Shown: piece after piece, positions 1-8,561 of the stretch | Layout: each line of letters begins with the position of its first letter | Numbering within the stretch: position 1 is the stretch's first letter | Source: Beijerinckiaceae bacterium | GTDB lineage: Bacteria; Pseudomonadota; Alphaproteobacteria; Rhizobiales; Beijerinckiaceae | Assembly (NCBI GenBank): GCA_027533425.1 | Contig: JAPZUD010000005.1 | Coordinates: 372,001-436,000 of the forward strand | Direction: 5' to 3' | Length of the DNA stretch: 64,000 nt | Notes under the pieces: generated by a model | Database searches by the model: none | Seen by the model: the letters and a program-made list of their open reading frames with translations, nothing else | What the model was told of the DNA's origin: nothing | Program-made: the position numbers and the translations under genes

Positions 1-148
1 AGAAGGCGATGTCCGGCTTCTGCATCGCCGAGAGATCGAGCACATGGGCCGAGCCGGCCGGAGTGACAGCCCGGTTCGTCTCGAAATGGTGACGGAGAAG
101 GGCAACCACACGGTCATCGGAGAAATCGCCGGGGCGGATTGTCAGCAT
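1..148 (-). CDS. GNAT family N-acetyltransferase, N-terminal part
   Basis: Partial gene: 49 codons are present and the rest lies beyond the left edge. It starts at the ATG at 148 (minus), six bases after the stop of the XRE/cupin gene, so the two are probably one transcript. The visible residues begin MLTIRPGDF and include an SAHVLDLSAMQKPDI stretch of the kind seen at the N-terminus of small GNAT acetyltransferases. The acetyl-CoA site is not in the window, so the substrate cannot be inferred. The regulator upstream probably controls it. Too short to appear in a list of long open frames. Confidence 0.7.
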   Translation of the reverse strand, partial: MLTIRPGDFSDDRVVALLRHHFETNRAVTPAGSAHVLDLSAMQKPDIAF

Positions 149-154
149 CGGGCC

Positions 155-724
155 TCACACCAGGAACAGGAAATAGCGGGCGCCGGATTCCGGCGGGGTT
201 TCGAAAACCGTCGGCCCGTAAAGCCGGTAGCGGAGGCAATCCCCGGGGCCGAGATCACGGCGGATGCCCTCGACCGTCAGGAAGAGCCGCCCCTCGATCA
301 GCACAAGGTGATGTTCGTGACCCTGTCTGGCCGGTCCGTCATAGGCAATGTGCCGGCCCGCCGGCAGACGCGCCTCGACAACCTCGCCGCTCAGCCCGTC
401 GGCGGGCGGTGAGACGAGACGACGCTCGAACCCGGTGGCAGGGTCCTGCCAGACCGGCTGCCGCGCCCGGGGCAGGAACGCATCGACCTGACGCTCGGCA
501 AGGTGCAGCAACCGGGAAATCGTGATCTCGTAGGTGGTGGCGAGTTTCCCGAGCGTGCTCGCGGTGGCGCTGGTCTCGGCATTTTCCAGCCGCGAGAGGG
601 TCGCGCGGCTGATGCCGGACCGGTTCGCCAATTCATCGAGCGACCAGTTCCGGGCGATGCGCAGGCTCTTGAGATGGGCAGCGATGCGGGAATCCAGATC
701 GGCTGCGACGCTGTCATTTTCCAT
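155..724 (-). CDS. XRE-family transcriptional regulator with C-terminal cupin domain
   Basis: A 189-residue cytoplasmic regulator. Residues about 15-70 form a Cro/C1-type helix-turn-helix (SLDELANRSGISRATLSRLE), and about 105-185 form a cupin barrel (GHEHHLVLIEGRLFLTVEG) that would bind a small ligand. This HTH-plus-cupin design is known for repressors such as PuuR and SutR. It starts at the ATG at 724, which lies inside a 14-bp-arm inverted repeat (719-751), so it probably represses itself. The GNAT gene follows after six bases and is the obvious second target. The ligand is unknown. Confidence 0.9.
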   Translation of the reverse strand: MENDSVAADLDSRIAAHLKSLRIARNWSLDELANRSGISRATLSRLENAETSATASTLGKLATTYEITISRLLHLAERQVDAFLPRARQPVWQDPATGFERRLVSPPADGLSGEVVEARLPAGRHIAYDGPARQGHEHHLVLIEGRLFLTVEGIRRDLGPGDCLRYRLYGPTVFETPPESGARYFLFLV

Positions 725-751
725 AAACGAGATAAATTCTCATTTATGGAA
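719..751. promoter_or_regulatory. Inverted repeat over the XRE/cupin start codon (probable operator)
   Basis: Arms of 14 bases (719-732 and 738-751) with one mismatch, separated by TAAAT. The inner part reads CATAAACGAGA...TCTCATTTATG. It covers the start codon of the regulator on the minus strand and the short gap before the rhomboid gene's stop. Its size and placement fit an autoregulatory operator; binding itself is inferred. Confidence 0.65.
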
Positions 752-756
752 TTGTG

Positions 757-1338
757 TCAAGCCATGCGCGGACGGAGGATCAACGCGAGGATGGCACCGC
801 CGATGAAGCCGCCGAGATGGGCCTGCCAGTCAATGCCGGGAACGAAGATCGTCACGGCAATGTTCAGGCCGATATTGATGGCGAAGAACGAGACCGGAAG
901 GGCGATATCGCGGAGCAACCAGAAGGCAAAGAGCGCACCGAGCAGGCCCGATGCACCGCCCGAGGCGCCAGCACTGATGAAGGGCTGGCTGTGCAGCATC
1001 AGCGAGCCGAAACTGCCGGCGAGGATGGATCCGAGGAAGAGGATCGTCATCCGCAGGGCGCCAAGGCCACGCTCCAGCGGCACACCCCAGGCGAGCAGGC
1101 AGATGCCGTTTGCCACCAGATGCATCAGGCCGAAATGGAGAAAGCCGGCGGTGAGCATCCGCCAGTACTGGCCATCGAGCCAGTCGAGCGGCAGCAGCCC
1201 GCCCCAGGCCGCGATGGTGCGGGTGGACATGTCCAGCCCGCCTTCCGCGACGACGAGGCCGATATAGACCAGCGCATTCAGGGCAAGGAACAAACCCGTG
1301 GCGGGCGGCATACCCCGCGGTTCGGCATGGGTCTCCAT
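757..1338 (-). CDS. Rhomboid family intramembrane serine protease
   Basis: A 193-residue polytopic membrane protein with about six hydrophobic helices. Rhomboid hallmarks are visible: HFGLMHLVAN (about residues 68-77), the nucleophile box GASG with Ser126, and the last-helix His174 in AHLGGFIGG. Rhomboids cut other membrane proteins within the bilayer. The gene starts 18 bases after the nitroreductase stop, so it is the last gene of an aroA-cmk-nitroreductase-rhomboid run. The substrate is unknown. Confidence 0.93.
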   Translation of the reverse strand: METHAEPRGMPPATGLFLALNALVYIGLVVAEGGLDMSTRTIAAWGGLLPLDWLDGQYWRMLTAGFLHFGLMHLVANGICLLAWGVPLERGLGALRMTILFLGSILAGSFGSLMLHSQPFISAGASGGASGLLGALFAFWLLRDIALPVSFFAINIGLNIAVTIFVPGIDWQAHLGGFIGGAILALILRPRMA

Positions 1339-1356
1339 CAGGCAGGCACTCCGGGT

Positions 1357-2046
1357 TCAGATGAGGAAACTCGCGATCTCGGCGAGCGGCTTCTTTTCGG
1401 TGGCATGGCGGGGGATATGGGCATCCGCTGCAGGATAGCCGGTGACCAGCAGGATGTAGGGCTTTTCCTGCGCGGGGCGCCGGCAGATCTCGTTGAGGAA
1501 GCCCATCGGGCTGGGCGTGTGCGTCAGCGTCGCCAGGCCGGCATGATGCAGGGCAGCGATCAGGAAGCCGGTGGCGATCGAGACCGATTCCGGCACGTAG
1601 TAGTTCTTGCGCATCACGCCATCGGCGCTGGGGCTCGATCGGGCGCCGAAAATCGCGATCAGCCAGGGGGCGATCTCGAGGAAGGGCTTCTGCGGATCGG
1701 TGCCGAGCGGGCGCAGCGCGGCGAGCCATTCCTCGCCCGCCTTGCCGGCATAGAAGGCGCGTTCCTCCTCCTCGGCGGCCGCACGGATGCGGGCCTTGAG
1801 CGCGGGATCGCCGATCACCGCGAAATGCCAGGGCTGGTGGTTCGCGCCATTCGGCGCCGTACCCGCTGCACGGAGGCAGGTTTCTATGATGTCCCGCGGG
1901 ACCGGCCGAGGCGAGAAATCACGGACCGTATGCCGCCGGGCAATCTCGGCGCGGAAGGCTTCGGCCCGTTCGCGCATCTCCTCCAGCGGATATTCCCGGT
2001 AATCCGGCAGCGGAACGGACTCGAAATCGCGCGTCGGCATCATCAT
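1357..2046 (-). CDS. Nitroreductase-family flavoprotein, iodotyrosine deiodinase-like
   Basis: 229 residues from the first of three in-frame ATGs (2046, 2043, 2040); a GGGAG lies just upstream. The N-terminal linker ([16 protein letters not shown]) followed by [19 protein letters not shown] and [16 protein letters not shown] is the pattern of the IYD branch of the nitroreductase fold, FMN enzymes that reductively remove halogens or reduce related aromatics. The conserved [16 protein letters not shown] segment matches the active-site lid region of that branch. It follows cmk by about 40 bases on the same strand. The physiological substrate is unknown; a plain NAD(P)H nitroreductase is the alternative. 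Confidence 0.85.
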   Translation of the reverse strand: MMMPTRDFESVPLPDYREYPLEEMRERAEAFRAEIARRHTVRDFSPRPVPRDIIETCLRAAGTAPNGANHQPWHFAVIGDPALKARIRAAAEEEERAFYAGKAGEEWLAALRPLGTDPQKPFLEIAPWLIAIFGARSSPSADGVMRKNYYVPESVSIATGFLIAALHHAGLATLTHTPSPMGFLNEICRRPAQEKPYILLVTGYPAADAHIPRHATEKKPLAEIASFLI

Positions 2047-2086
2047 CGCTCCCGGCGGATCGGGGGCTTCAGAGCCCCGGTTCGCA

Positions 2087-2731
2087 TCACCCGCGAGACT
2101 GCCCCGCCGCAGCCAGCACGGCAAGCACCTCGGCCAGCGCCCGGGCAAAGGCCGCCTCGGCATCGAGCGAGGACGTATCGATCCGGACGGCATCGGGCGC
2201 GATCTGCATATTGGGCGCATCCCGCGCATCCCGCTCGACAAGATCAGCGAGGATGCCCGCTTCGGTGACAGGCTCGCCGCGCGACACCAGTTCACGATAG
2301 CGACGGCCTGCGCGGATGGCGACATCGGCATCGATCCAGAGCTTGGCCGTCGCATCCGGCGCGATGACCGTGCCGATATCGCGGCCGTCGAGCACGGCAC
2401 CGCCCGGCTGATGCGCGAAATCCTGCTGGAAGGCGCGGAGGGCACGGCGGACGCCATCGACCTTGGCGACGCGGCTTGCCGCCTCGCCCGCCTCGCGCCG
2501 GCGGAGGCGGTCATCCTCGAGCCAGTCGGGATCGAAACGCCCGGCAATGGCCGTTGCCGCCGCGCCGTCATCGAGGCGGTGACCGTCATCGCGCAGGCGC
2601 TGGCCGACAGCGCGGTAGAGAAGGCCGGTATCGAGAACGGGCAGCCCGAAATGCGCCGCCAGCCTTTTGGCCAGCGTGCCCTTGCCCGAGGCGGCCGGCC
2701 CGTCGACCGCGATGATCAGCGCCGGCTTCAT
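2087..2731 (-). CDS. cmk: Cytidylate kinase
   Basis: 214 residues. It phosphorylates CMP and dCMP using ATP, feeding CTP and dCTP synthesis. The P-loop GPAASGKGT is at residues 11-19, [11 protein letters not shown] follows, and [12 protein letters not shown] is the conserved substrate-binding stretch. Its start overlaps the aroA stop by four bases (ATGA), so the two are translationally coupled. In many alphaproteobacteria rpsA comes next; here a nitroreductase does. Confidence 0.96.
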   Translation of the reverse strand: MKPALIIAVDGPAASGKGTLAKRLAAHFGLPVLDTGLLYRAVGQRLRDDGHRLDDGAAATAIAGRFDPDWLEDDRLRRREAGEAASRVAKVDGVRRALRAFQQDFAHQPGGAVLDGRDIGTVIAPDATAKLWIDADVAIRAGRRYRELVSRGEPVTEAGILADLVERDARDAPNMQIAPDAVRIDTSSLDAEAAFARALAEVLAVLAAAGQSRG

Positions 2732-4068
2732 CGCAGCGCCCCGCCCAGCCGCGTCATCATCGGCACGAAATCGGGGAAGGAGGTGGCGATGAAGCTCGTA
2801 TCATCGACGCCGACCGCCTTGTCGGAGGCAAGGCCCATGACGAGGAAGCTCATGGCAATGCGGTGGTCCATATGCGTGGCGACGAGGCCGCCACCCTGGG
2901 CAGGCTGGCCGCGGCCGGAGACGATAAGGTCATCCCCGACGATTTCATGCACGACGCCATTGGCGGCGAGGCCATCGGCGACGGCGGCGAGGCGGTCGCT
3001 TTCCTTGACGCGCAGTTCCTGCAGGCCCCGCATCCGCGTCTCGCCGGAGGCGAAAGCCGCAGCGACGGCGAGGACGGGGTATTCGTCGATCATCGAGGGC
3101 GCCCGCTCGGCCGGCACATCGACGCCGCGCAGGGACGAATGACGGATGCGGAGATCGGCAACGCGCTCGCCCCCCTCGACACGGCTGTCGAGTTCCTCGA
3201 TCGAGGCCCCCATCTCGAGCAGGGTCGTGAGCAGCCCGGTGCGGAGCGGGTTCATCATCACGGATTCGATGATGACATCCGAGCCCGGCACGATCAGCGC
3301 CGCCACGATCGGGAAGGCGGCGGAGGACGGATCCGCCGGGACGACAATCGGACGGGGGCTGAGTTCCGGCCGGCCTTTCAGCGTGATGCGCCGGCCATGG
3401 GTGCCGGCGGCCTCGCTGCGGATCTCGGCGCCGAAATAGGCGAGCATCTTCTCGGTATGGTCGCGGCTGGCTTCCGGCTCGATGACCACGGTCTCGCCCG
3501 GCGCGTTGAGCCCGGCAAACAGCACGGCGGACTTGATCTGCGCAGAGGCGACCGGCGTGGTGTATTCGATCGGGATGCTGTCCCTGGCGCCCTGCAAGGT
3601 CAGCGGCAGGCGGTTGCCCTCGGCCACATCGATCACCGTGACGCCCATGCGCTTCAACGGATCGAGAATGCGGCCCATCGGGCGCTTGCGGAGCGAGGCA
3701 TCGCCATCGAAGGTGGCGCGGATCGGATGCCCGCCGACCACGCCCATCATCAGACGCGAGCCGGTGCCGGCATTGCCGAAATCCAGCATACCGCGCGGCT
3801 CGAGCAGGGTGCCGATGCCCATGCCGCGCACGCGCCATTCGCCCGGGCCGAGATGCTCGACCGTGGCACCGAGCGCGCGGGCGGCATCGGCGGTGCGCAG
3901 GACGTCCTCGCCCTCGAGCAAGCCTGTTACCTGTGTCTCGCCAACACTGAGCAGGCCGAGGATGAGGGAGCGATGCGAGATCGACTTGTCACCCGGAACA
4001 CGCACCCGGCCCCGGAGCGGCCCGCCCCGTTCCGCCTGGAGGGGAAGCGCTTCGGAACCATGGGCCAT
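2728..4068 (-). CDS. aroA: 3-phosphoshikimate 1-carboxyvinyltransferase (EPSP synthase)
   Basis: 446 residues, sixth step of the shikimate pathway: joins shikimate-3-phosphate and phosphoenolpyruvate. Visible motifs are [10 protein letters not shown] (26-35), [15 protein letters not shown] (95-109) and [12 protein letters not shown], the last close to the class II enzymes known from Agrobacterium CP4. The residue equivalent to E. coli Gly96 is Gly101 here, as in glyphosate-sensitive enzymes, whereas CP4 has Ala. It heads the operon with cmk and is divergent from the TIGR02300 gene. Confidence 0.96.
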   Translation of the reverse strand: MAHGSEALPLQAERGGPLRGRVRVPGDKSISHRSLILGLLSVGETQVTGLLEGEDVLRTADAARALGATVEHLGPGEWRVRGMGIGTLLEPRGMLDFGNAGTGSRLMMGVVGGHPIRATFDGDASLRKRPMGRILDPLKRMGVTVIDVAEGNRLPLTLQGARDSIPIEYTTPVASAQIKSAVLFAGLNAPGETVVIEPEASRDHTEKMLAYFGAEIRSEAAGTHGRRITLKGRPELSPRPIVVPADPSSAAFPIVAALIVPGSDVIIESVMMNPLRTGLLTTLLEMGASIEELDSRVEGGERVADLRIRHSSLRGVDVPAERAPSMIDEYPVLAVAAAFASGETRMRGLQELRVKESDRLAAVADGLAANGVVHEIVGDDLIVSGRGQPAQGGGLVATHMDHRIAMSFLVMGLASDKAVGVDDTSFIATSFPDFVPMMTRLGGALR

Positions 4069-4160
4069 GTCTCGATCCTCGAACGATGCCCCGCGGCAGC
4101 CAAAAAAACCCGGGTGGGGCGGGAAAACTCGCTTATCCGGGTCTTGCCCGCAACAAGCAT

Positions 4161-4189
4161 TTGACAGGAAAGTGCGAGGCCACTAACGG
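4161..4189 (+). promoter_or_regulatory. Candidate sigma-70 promoter for the TIGR02300 gene
   Basis: A TTGACA at 4161-4166 is followed after 17 bases by TAACGG (4184-4189). The -35 is perfect and the -10 is weak, as is common in alphaproteobacterial promoters. It is about 75 bases before the TTG start at 4263, in the gap divergent to aroA. Confidence 0.4.
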
Positions 4190-4262
4190 GCTTCATCCCG
4201 ACTTTGCAAGCGGAAGTTTTTGCCCCGGCCCGCCCCCCGGGCCCCATGACAGGAACGCGACA

Positions 4263-4640
4263 TTGCCCAAGGCTGAACTCGGCACCAAGCGCATCTGCCC
4301 CGTGACGGGCAAGAAGTTCTACGATCTCGACAAGGATCCGGTCGTTTCGCCCTATACGGGGCAGAGCTATCCCCGCGCCTATTTCGACCCGCAGCCCAAG
4401 GTGGCCAAGGCCGAGGTGGCCGAGGACGAGGAACTGGCCACGGATGAAGTGGCTGCACCGGAACTCGTTCCGCTGGAAGAGGCGGAGGAGGCCGATGACG
4501 CAAAGGTCGTGGCCGATGACGATGATATCGACATCGATGGCGATGATGACGATACCTTCCTCGAAACCGAGGAAGACGAGGATGACAGCGACGTTGCCGA
4601 CCTGATCGACGGCGATCTGGAAGAAGACGAGGAAGGCTGA
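4263..4640 (+). CDS. TIGR02300 family protein (acidic, short)
   Basis: 125 residues. The N-terminal third (AELGTKRICPVTGKKFYDL, DPVVSPYTG) is the conserved core of TIGR02300, which carries a CPxTG-K-FYDL pattern. The C-terminal two thirds is almost wholly acidic (long Asp/Glu runs). I chose the TTG at 4263 because AGGAA lies seven bases upstream and the family begins at this point; the longer reading frame from 4086 has no family support. It is conserved beside aroA in Hyphomicrobiales, and its function is unknown. A dyad follows the stop. Confidence 0.88.
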   Translation: MPKAELGTKRICPVTGKKFYDLDKDPVVSPYTGQSYPRAYFDPQPKVAKAEVAEDEELATDEVAAPELVPLEEAEEADDAKVVADDDDIDIDGDDDDTFLETEEDEDDSDVADLIDGDLEEDEEG

Positions 4641-4651
4641 GCCTCAGCCTT
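4633..4651 (+). terminator. Hairpin at the end of the TIGR02300 gene
   Basis: Perfect 8-bp arms AAGGCTGA / TCAGCCTT around a 3-base loop, including the stop codon. No T-run follows, so it may be a weak terminator or an RNA-stabilising hairpin before the tRNA gene. Confidence 0.4.
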
Positions 4652-4779
4652 GCCGGGCCGGGGCGAAAAAGATCGGCCTCCGGCCTGAAAGGCTCTTGCG
4701 GCGCGCGGGGTCTTGTGACAATAAGCGCGCCTCCGAACGCGGTTCGGTTCCGGCATGCCCCCAGGCATGCTCGTGATGT

Positions 4780-4855
4780 GGGGCTATAGCTCAGCTGGGA
4801 GAGCGCCTGCATGGCATGCAGGAGGTCAGCGGTTCGATCCCGCTTAGCTCCACCA
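4780..4855 (+). tRNA. tRNA-Ala (anticodon GGC)
   Basis: 76 bases with an encoded CCA end. The acceptor arm GGGGCTA pairs with TAGCTCC (one G-U), the D-arm contains AGCTCAGCTGGGAGAGC, the anticodon stem CCTGC / GCAGG holds the loop ATGGCAT (anticodon GGC), and the T-arm has GGTTCGATCC. It reads GCC and GCU alanine codons. It sits after the TIGR02300 gene. Confidence 0.97.
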
Positions 4856-4905
4856 TCTCCTTCTCACAATCGTGTCCAAGGCGCGCTGGCGGATTTTGGC
4901 AGACG

Positions 4906-5574
4906 TTACTCCTGCATCGCCTGCAGCCGGGCGCGCGCCGCGCCGAGTTCATCAGCATTGATGCCGTGTCCGAAGCCGGGATAGATCCGCTCGTCCACCT
5001 CGGCCCCCATGGCCCGCATCAAGGCGGTGGTTTCCTGCACGCGCAGCAGAGGAATGTGCGAATCGATATCGGAGCAGCCGATCAGAACCGAGGCTCCCGA
5101 AAGGGCGCGCTCGCTGCCCGGCACGGGCCGGCGCGGCTCACCCGGCGGGCCGATATAGCCGCCGCTGAACCCAAAGACCGCCCCATAGGCGCGCGGCTGC
5201 CGGATGGCCGTTTCCAGCCCGAGGCACGCGCCCTGCGAGAAGCCGCAGATTGCCGTCCGCGCGGCCGCAACACCGCCCTGCTCCAGCGCATCGAGCACAG
5301 CTGCGGTCAAGGCCAGCGCGCGGGAAAGATGCGGATCATTGGCCGCAAGCGGAGCGGTGAAGGGATAGGGATACCAGCTGTAGCCTGGCGCCTGAGGCGC
5401 GAGGAAACAGAGATCAGGCTGGGCAAAAGCCTCGGCGAGTTCAAGGATCGATTCGGCGCTTGCACCCCGCCCGTGCAGCATCAGCACGAAGCCGGCAGCA
5501 CGGGTCGGCGGGGCGCCGGTCCGCCTGAGCGGGAACCGGGAGAGCAGGGAATCGGCATCGGTCTGGCTGAGCAT
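4906..5574 (-). CDS. Alpha/beta hydrolase, MhqD-like carboxylesterase/phospholipase
   Basis: 222 residues of the short phospholipase/carboxylesterase family. The nucleophile elbow is GFSQG (Ser113), the acid is probably Asp169 or Asp171 in CSDID, and the base is His203 in GFGHG; LMLHGRG (31-37) gives the oxyanion loop. It follows the ring-cleaving dioxygenase gene by eight bases. In Bacillus subtilis the same two families (MhqO and MhqD) form a quinone-detoxification operon, so hydrolysis of a ring-cleavage product is a reasonable guess. Confidence 0.87.
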   Translation of the reverse strand: MLSQTDADSLLSRFPLRRTGAPPTRAAGFVLMLHGRGASAESILELAEAFAQPDLCFLAPQAPGYSWYPYPFTAPLAANDPHLSRALALTAAVLDALEQGGVAAARTAICGFSQGACLGLETAIRQPRAYGAVFGFSGGYIGPPGEPRRPVPGSERALSGASVLIGCSDIDSHIPLLRVQETTALMRAMGAEVDERIYPGFGHGINADELGAARARLQAMQE

Positions 5575-5582
5575 GGCCTCTC

Positions 5583-6482
5583 CTATCCGGCAGGGGTGAG
5601 CGGCGCGAGGCGGCGCTCGATATCGGCCCGCAGGGGTTCAAGTTCCGGGGGCAGTTGCAGGCTCGCCCCGAGCCGGTCCGGCCGCTCGTCTACAGCGAAT
5701 CCCGGCGGGTCGGTCGCGAATTCGAACAGGATGCCGCCAGGTTCACGCACATAGACCGAGCGGAAATAGCGCCGGTCGAGAACCGGCGTCGGATCGAGGC
5801 CCAGTGCAACAAGCTCGGCGCGGATCGCCAAGAGGCCGGCCTCGTCTGGCACCCGGAAGGCGAGATGATGGACAATGCCGGCGCCTGCCTCGACCGGCCG
5901 GGCCGCGCCGTCCCGGGCGAGATCAAGCGCCTGCCCGCTTCCCGGCATGACCAGACGGCGGAAGCCGCGCTCCTCCCCTGCAGGCTCATAGCCCATCAGC
6001 CGGACGAGCAGGGCCTCAGTTTCAGCCGGCGCCTGCGAGAGCAACGTCGCTCCGGCGAGAACCGGATGAGCTGTCGAACCGATACCAACCCGGCCGATCA
6101 GGTCCAGCGTCAGGCCGAACGGATCCTCTAAGCGGAGGACCGCTTCGCCGAAACGCTCCGTCGGACCGAGTGTATCCACGCCCTGTTCAACAAGGTGCAG
6201 GATCCATGCTTCCATATCTTCGGCAGGAATGGCCAGCGCGATGGCGGCCGCCGCCCCGCCACCGACATGGCCGCGCGCGGCATCGGTGAACGGAAAGAAG
6301 GTCAGCAGGGTGCCGGGGCGTCCGCCCTCGTCGCCGAAATAGAGGTGATGGATATCCGGCGCATCGAAATTCACGGTCTGTTTGACGAGATGCAGCCGCA
6401 TGACCTCACGGTAGAAGCGGAGAGTCTCGACAGGATCGTTCGATAGCATCGTGACATGGTGCAACCCGAACTTGCGTGTCAT
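5583..6482 (-). CDS. VOC-family ring-cleaving dioxygenase, MhqO-like
   Basis: 299 residues with two vicinal-oxygen-chelate modules. The first opens with GLHHVTML and contains FYREVMRLHLVKQTVNFD; the second holds HHLAFRVPDE and ends with GGILFEFATDPPGF, giving the His/His/Glu metal set of extradiol dioxygenases. The family (YkcA/MhqO) is linked to hydroquinone and catechol detoxification. It is the first gene of a two-gene unit with the esterase and is divergent from the chemoreceptor. The actual substrate is not shown by the sequence. Confidence 0.88.
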   Translation of the reverse strand: MTRKFGLHHVTMLSNDPVETLRFYREVMRLHLVKQTVNFDAPDIHHLYFGDEGGRPGTLLTFFPFTDAARGHVGGGAAAAIALAIPAEDMEAWILHLVEQGVDTLGPTERFGEAVLRLEDPFGLTLDLIGRVGIGSTAHPVLAGATLLSQAPAETEALLVRLMGYEPAGEERGFRRLVMPGSGQALDLARDGAARPVEAGAGIVHHLAFRVPDEAGLLAIRAELVALGLDPTPVLDRRYFRSVYVREPGGILFEFATDPPGFAVDERPDRLGASLQLPPELEPLRADIERRLAPLTPAG

Positions 6483-6591
6483 CGCCGCTCCCCTCCGATC
6501 CCTGCAAGGAAGATGGGTTTCCCAACGCTTTGCACAAGGGCAATCCGACGTTGATCGGCAGGCGGCAATCTGCTCGAAAAACGGGCATATT

Positions 6592-6601
6592 TGTGATCAC
6601 A
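6592..6601. promoter_or_regulatory. TGTGATCACA palindrome between the dioxygenase and chemoreceptor genes
   Basis: A perfect 10-bp palindrome in the AT-rich 183-bp divergent gap, about 110 bases before the dioxygenase start and 65 before the chemoreceptor start. It resembles CRP/FNR half sites set back to back, without the usual 6-base spacer. The regulator is unknown. Confidence 0.3.
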
Positions 6602-6665
6602 GTTACTAAATATATACAATCATCATCACAAGAATGATGGCGCTTCCTTCGAACAGGATCCCATC

Positions 6666-8348
6666 ATGTACGCATTCGGAAACCGGCTGTTCCTCTCGCT
6701 TCAGGGATCGATCGCGGCACTGGGTCTGCTTTGTTGCCTGCTCGCGGGCAGCATCTGGATCGAGAACACGTTCCGCTCGGGGACGGCCGGGGAGATCCGC
6801 GATACGCTGCGGAAGCAGGCCCTGATCGAGAAGGCCAATGCCGTCGTCTATGCCGTTGTGATGGAATCACGCGGGCTCTACATGACCGACGATCCGAAGC
6901 GGATCCAGCAATTCGGCGGCGGCCTCGAAAAGCATCTGGCGACGCTCCAGTCCACGATGACCGAGTGGAAGGACCTTGTGACGGATGTCGACCGGGCCAG
7001 CTTCGCCGAGCTGGAAAAGCAGGCCAGGACTTTCACGGAATTGCGGACGCAACTGGTGGCTGCAGCGCGGGCGCAGGGTTCCAAGGCCGCGCGGGAAATC
7101 GGCGACAACGATGCCAACCGCGCGACGCGCACCGCGTTCAACAAGGCACTGGAGACCCTTGCATCGGCCTACCAGACACGCATGGTGGAGATGGACCAGA
7201 ACCTGACCGCTATCGCCCGGATCATCAACACGGTGCAGTGGGCAACGATGTTCGCGGCCTGTGCCGTTGTGCTGGCGCTGCTGATCTGGACAAACCGCGT
7301 CATCGCCCGGCCCTTTGCAGATCTCGCCCGTGATATCAGCCGGATCGGCCGCGGCGAAACCGATTTCAGCGTCTCGCATGACCACCGGAAGGATGAACTC
7401 GGCAACATCGCCAAGGCTGTCGAAGGTTTCCGCCAGGCGCAGGCCGAACGGGCCGATCTGCGCCGCGCGGAACAGGACGAACTGGCTGCCCGGACCGAAC
7501 GGCAGCGCCAGATCGAGGCTGCGATCGCTGCCTTCGAGAGCAATGCCCTTGCCCGTGTGAACACGCTGGCCTCTACGTCCAGCCAGCTGCACAACGCTGC
7601 CGCAACCCTTTCGACCGGCGCCGAAGAGACGGCGCGTCAGGCGGAAGTGGTGACGGAGGCCTCGACGGAGATGTCCGCCACCGTGGATTCGCTGGCCGAA
7701 TCCGGGCGGCAACTTGCGCAGGCGATCGGCGGGATCGCGTCCGGCATGACCAAGGCCAGCGAAGTTTCGGCGCAGGCCTCCGATCTCAGCGCGGCCACGG
7801 CCGGCAAGTTCTCCGAACTGGCGCAGGCGGTTTCAGCGATCGGCCAGGTGGTCGATCTCATCAACTCCATCGCAAGCCAGACGAACCTGCTTGCGCTCAA
7901 TGCCACGATCGAGGCGGCGCGGGCCGGTGATGCGGGCAAGGGCTTCGCGGTCGTTGCCAGCGAGGTGAAGGAATTGGCCAACCAGACGACGCGCGCCACC
8001 GCGGAGATCGGTGCCAACATCGCCCATGTGCAAAGCGTGACGCGGGATTCCATCGCGGCGGTCGAGGCCATTGGCACCACGATCGAGGAAATGCGCCGGA
8101 TCGCGGGGGATGTCTCGATGGCTGTCGAGGACCAGCGCCGCGCCAGCGAGGGTATTGCCGATGGCGTGATCCATGCCGCCGAGCGGACGCAGCAGGTCAC
8201 CAGCAACATTTCCGGCGTTTCGGATGCAGCGGACCAGAATGGCAGCGCGGCGATGCAGGTCCTGCAATCGGCCAGCCAGCTTTCCGATGCCGCCGCCGAG
8301 ATCAAGAGCGAGATGGACCGCTTCCTCGGCCGGATCCGCGCCGCCTGA
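6666..8348 (+). CDS. Methyl-accepting chemotaxis protein
   Basis: 560 residues; a membrane chemoreceptor that signals to CheA/CheW. TM1 is about residues 8-31, a periplasmic helical sensor domain of about 160 residues follows (four-helix-bundle type), TM2 is about 192-212, HAMP about 211-263, and the signalling domain has the hairpin tip [20 protein letters not shown] near 401-420. There is no C-terminal CheR/CheB-tethering pentapeptide. AGGA seven bases before the ATG supports the start. No other chemotaxis gene is nearby, so the ligand cannot be read from context. Confidence 0.95.
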   Translation: MYAFGNRLFLSLQGSIAALGLLCCLLAGSIWIENTFRSGTAGEIRDTLRKQALIEKANAVVYAVVMESRGLYMTDDPKRIQQFGGGLEKHLATLQSTMTEWKDLVTDVDRASFAELEKQARTFTELRTQLVAAARAQGSKAAREIGDNDANRATRTAFNKALETLASAYQTRMVEMDQNLTAIARIINTVQWATMFAACAVVLALLIWTNRVIARPFADLARDISRIGRGETDFSVSHDHRKDELGNIAKAVEGFRQAQAERADLRRAEQDELAARTERQRQIEAAIAAFESNALARVNTLASTSSQLHNAAATLSTGAEETARQAEVVTEASTEMSATVDSLAESGRQLAQAIGGIASGMTKASEVSAQASDLSAATAGKFSELAQAVSAIGQVVDLINSIASQTNLLALNATIEAARAGDAGKGFAVVASEVKELANQTTRATAEIGANIAHVQSVTRDSIAAVEAIGTTIEEMRRIAGDVSMAVEDQRRASEGIADGVIHAAERTQQVTSNISGVSDAADQNGSAAMQVLQSASQLSDAAAEIKSEMDRFLGRIRAA

Positions 8349-8408
8349 ACGGGCCCTTGCGCCCGGGCGGCGGAGCCGCGGCCCCGCTTTGGTAGCGGAC
8401 TATAAACC

Positions 8409-8422
8409 GTTTCGATCGAAAC
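8409..8422. promoter_or_regulatory. Perfect 14-bp palindrome upstream of the sterol-desaturase gene
   Basis: GTTTCGATCGAAAC is fully self-complementary and lies just after a TATAAA in the 213-bp gap between the chemoreceptor and the desaturase-family gene. This is the size and form of a TetR- or MarR-type operator. No candidate regulator is next to it. Confidence 0.4.
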
Positions 8423-8561
8423 AAACCCGTTCGCGCGGCAGTTGCGTTCACCAGGACGTGATCGGGCCCATCTGGCGCGTTGGAAAAAGCCATTTGTTAG
8501 GAGATGGGGTCGACACTCCGGCCAAACGCGGCACATTCCCGCAACCGGATCCCGACTTCCC

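Noticed and set aside
754-2268. 504-codon open frame across the rhomboid and nitroreductase genes
   Set aside because: Antisense to two genes with clear catalytic motifs; no coherent domain.
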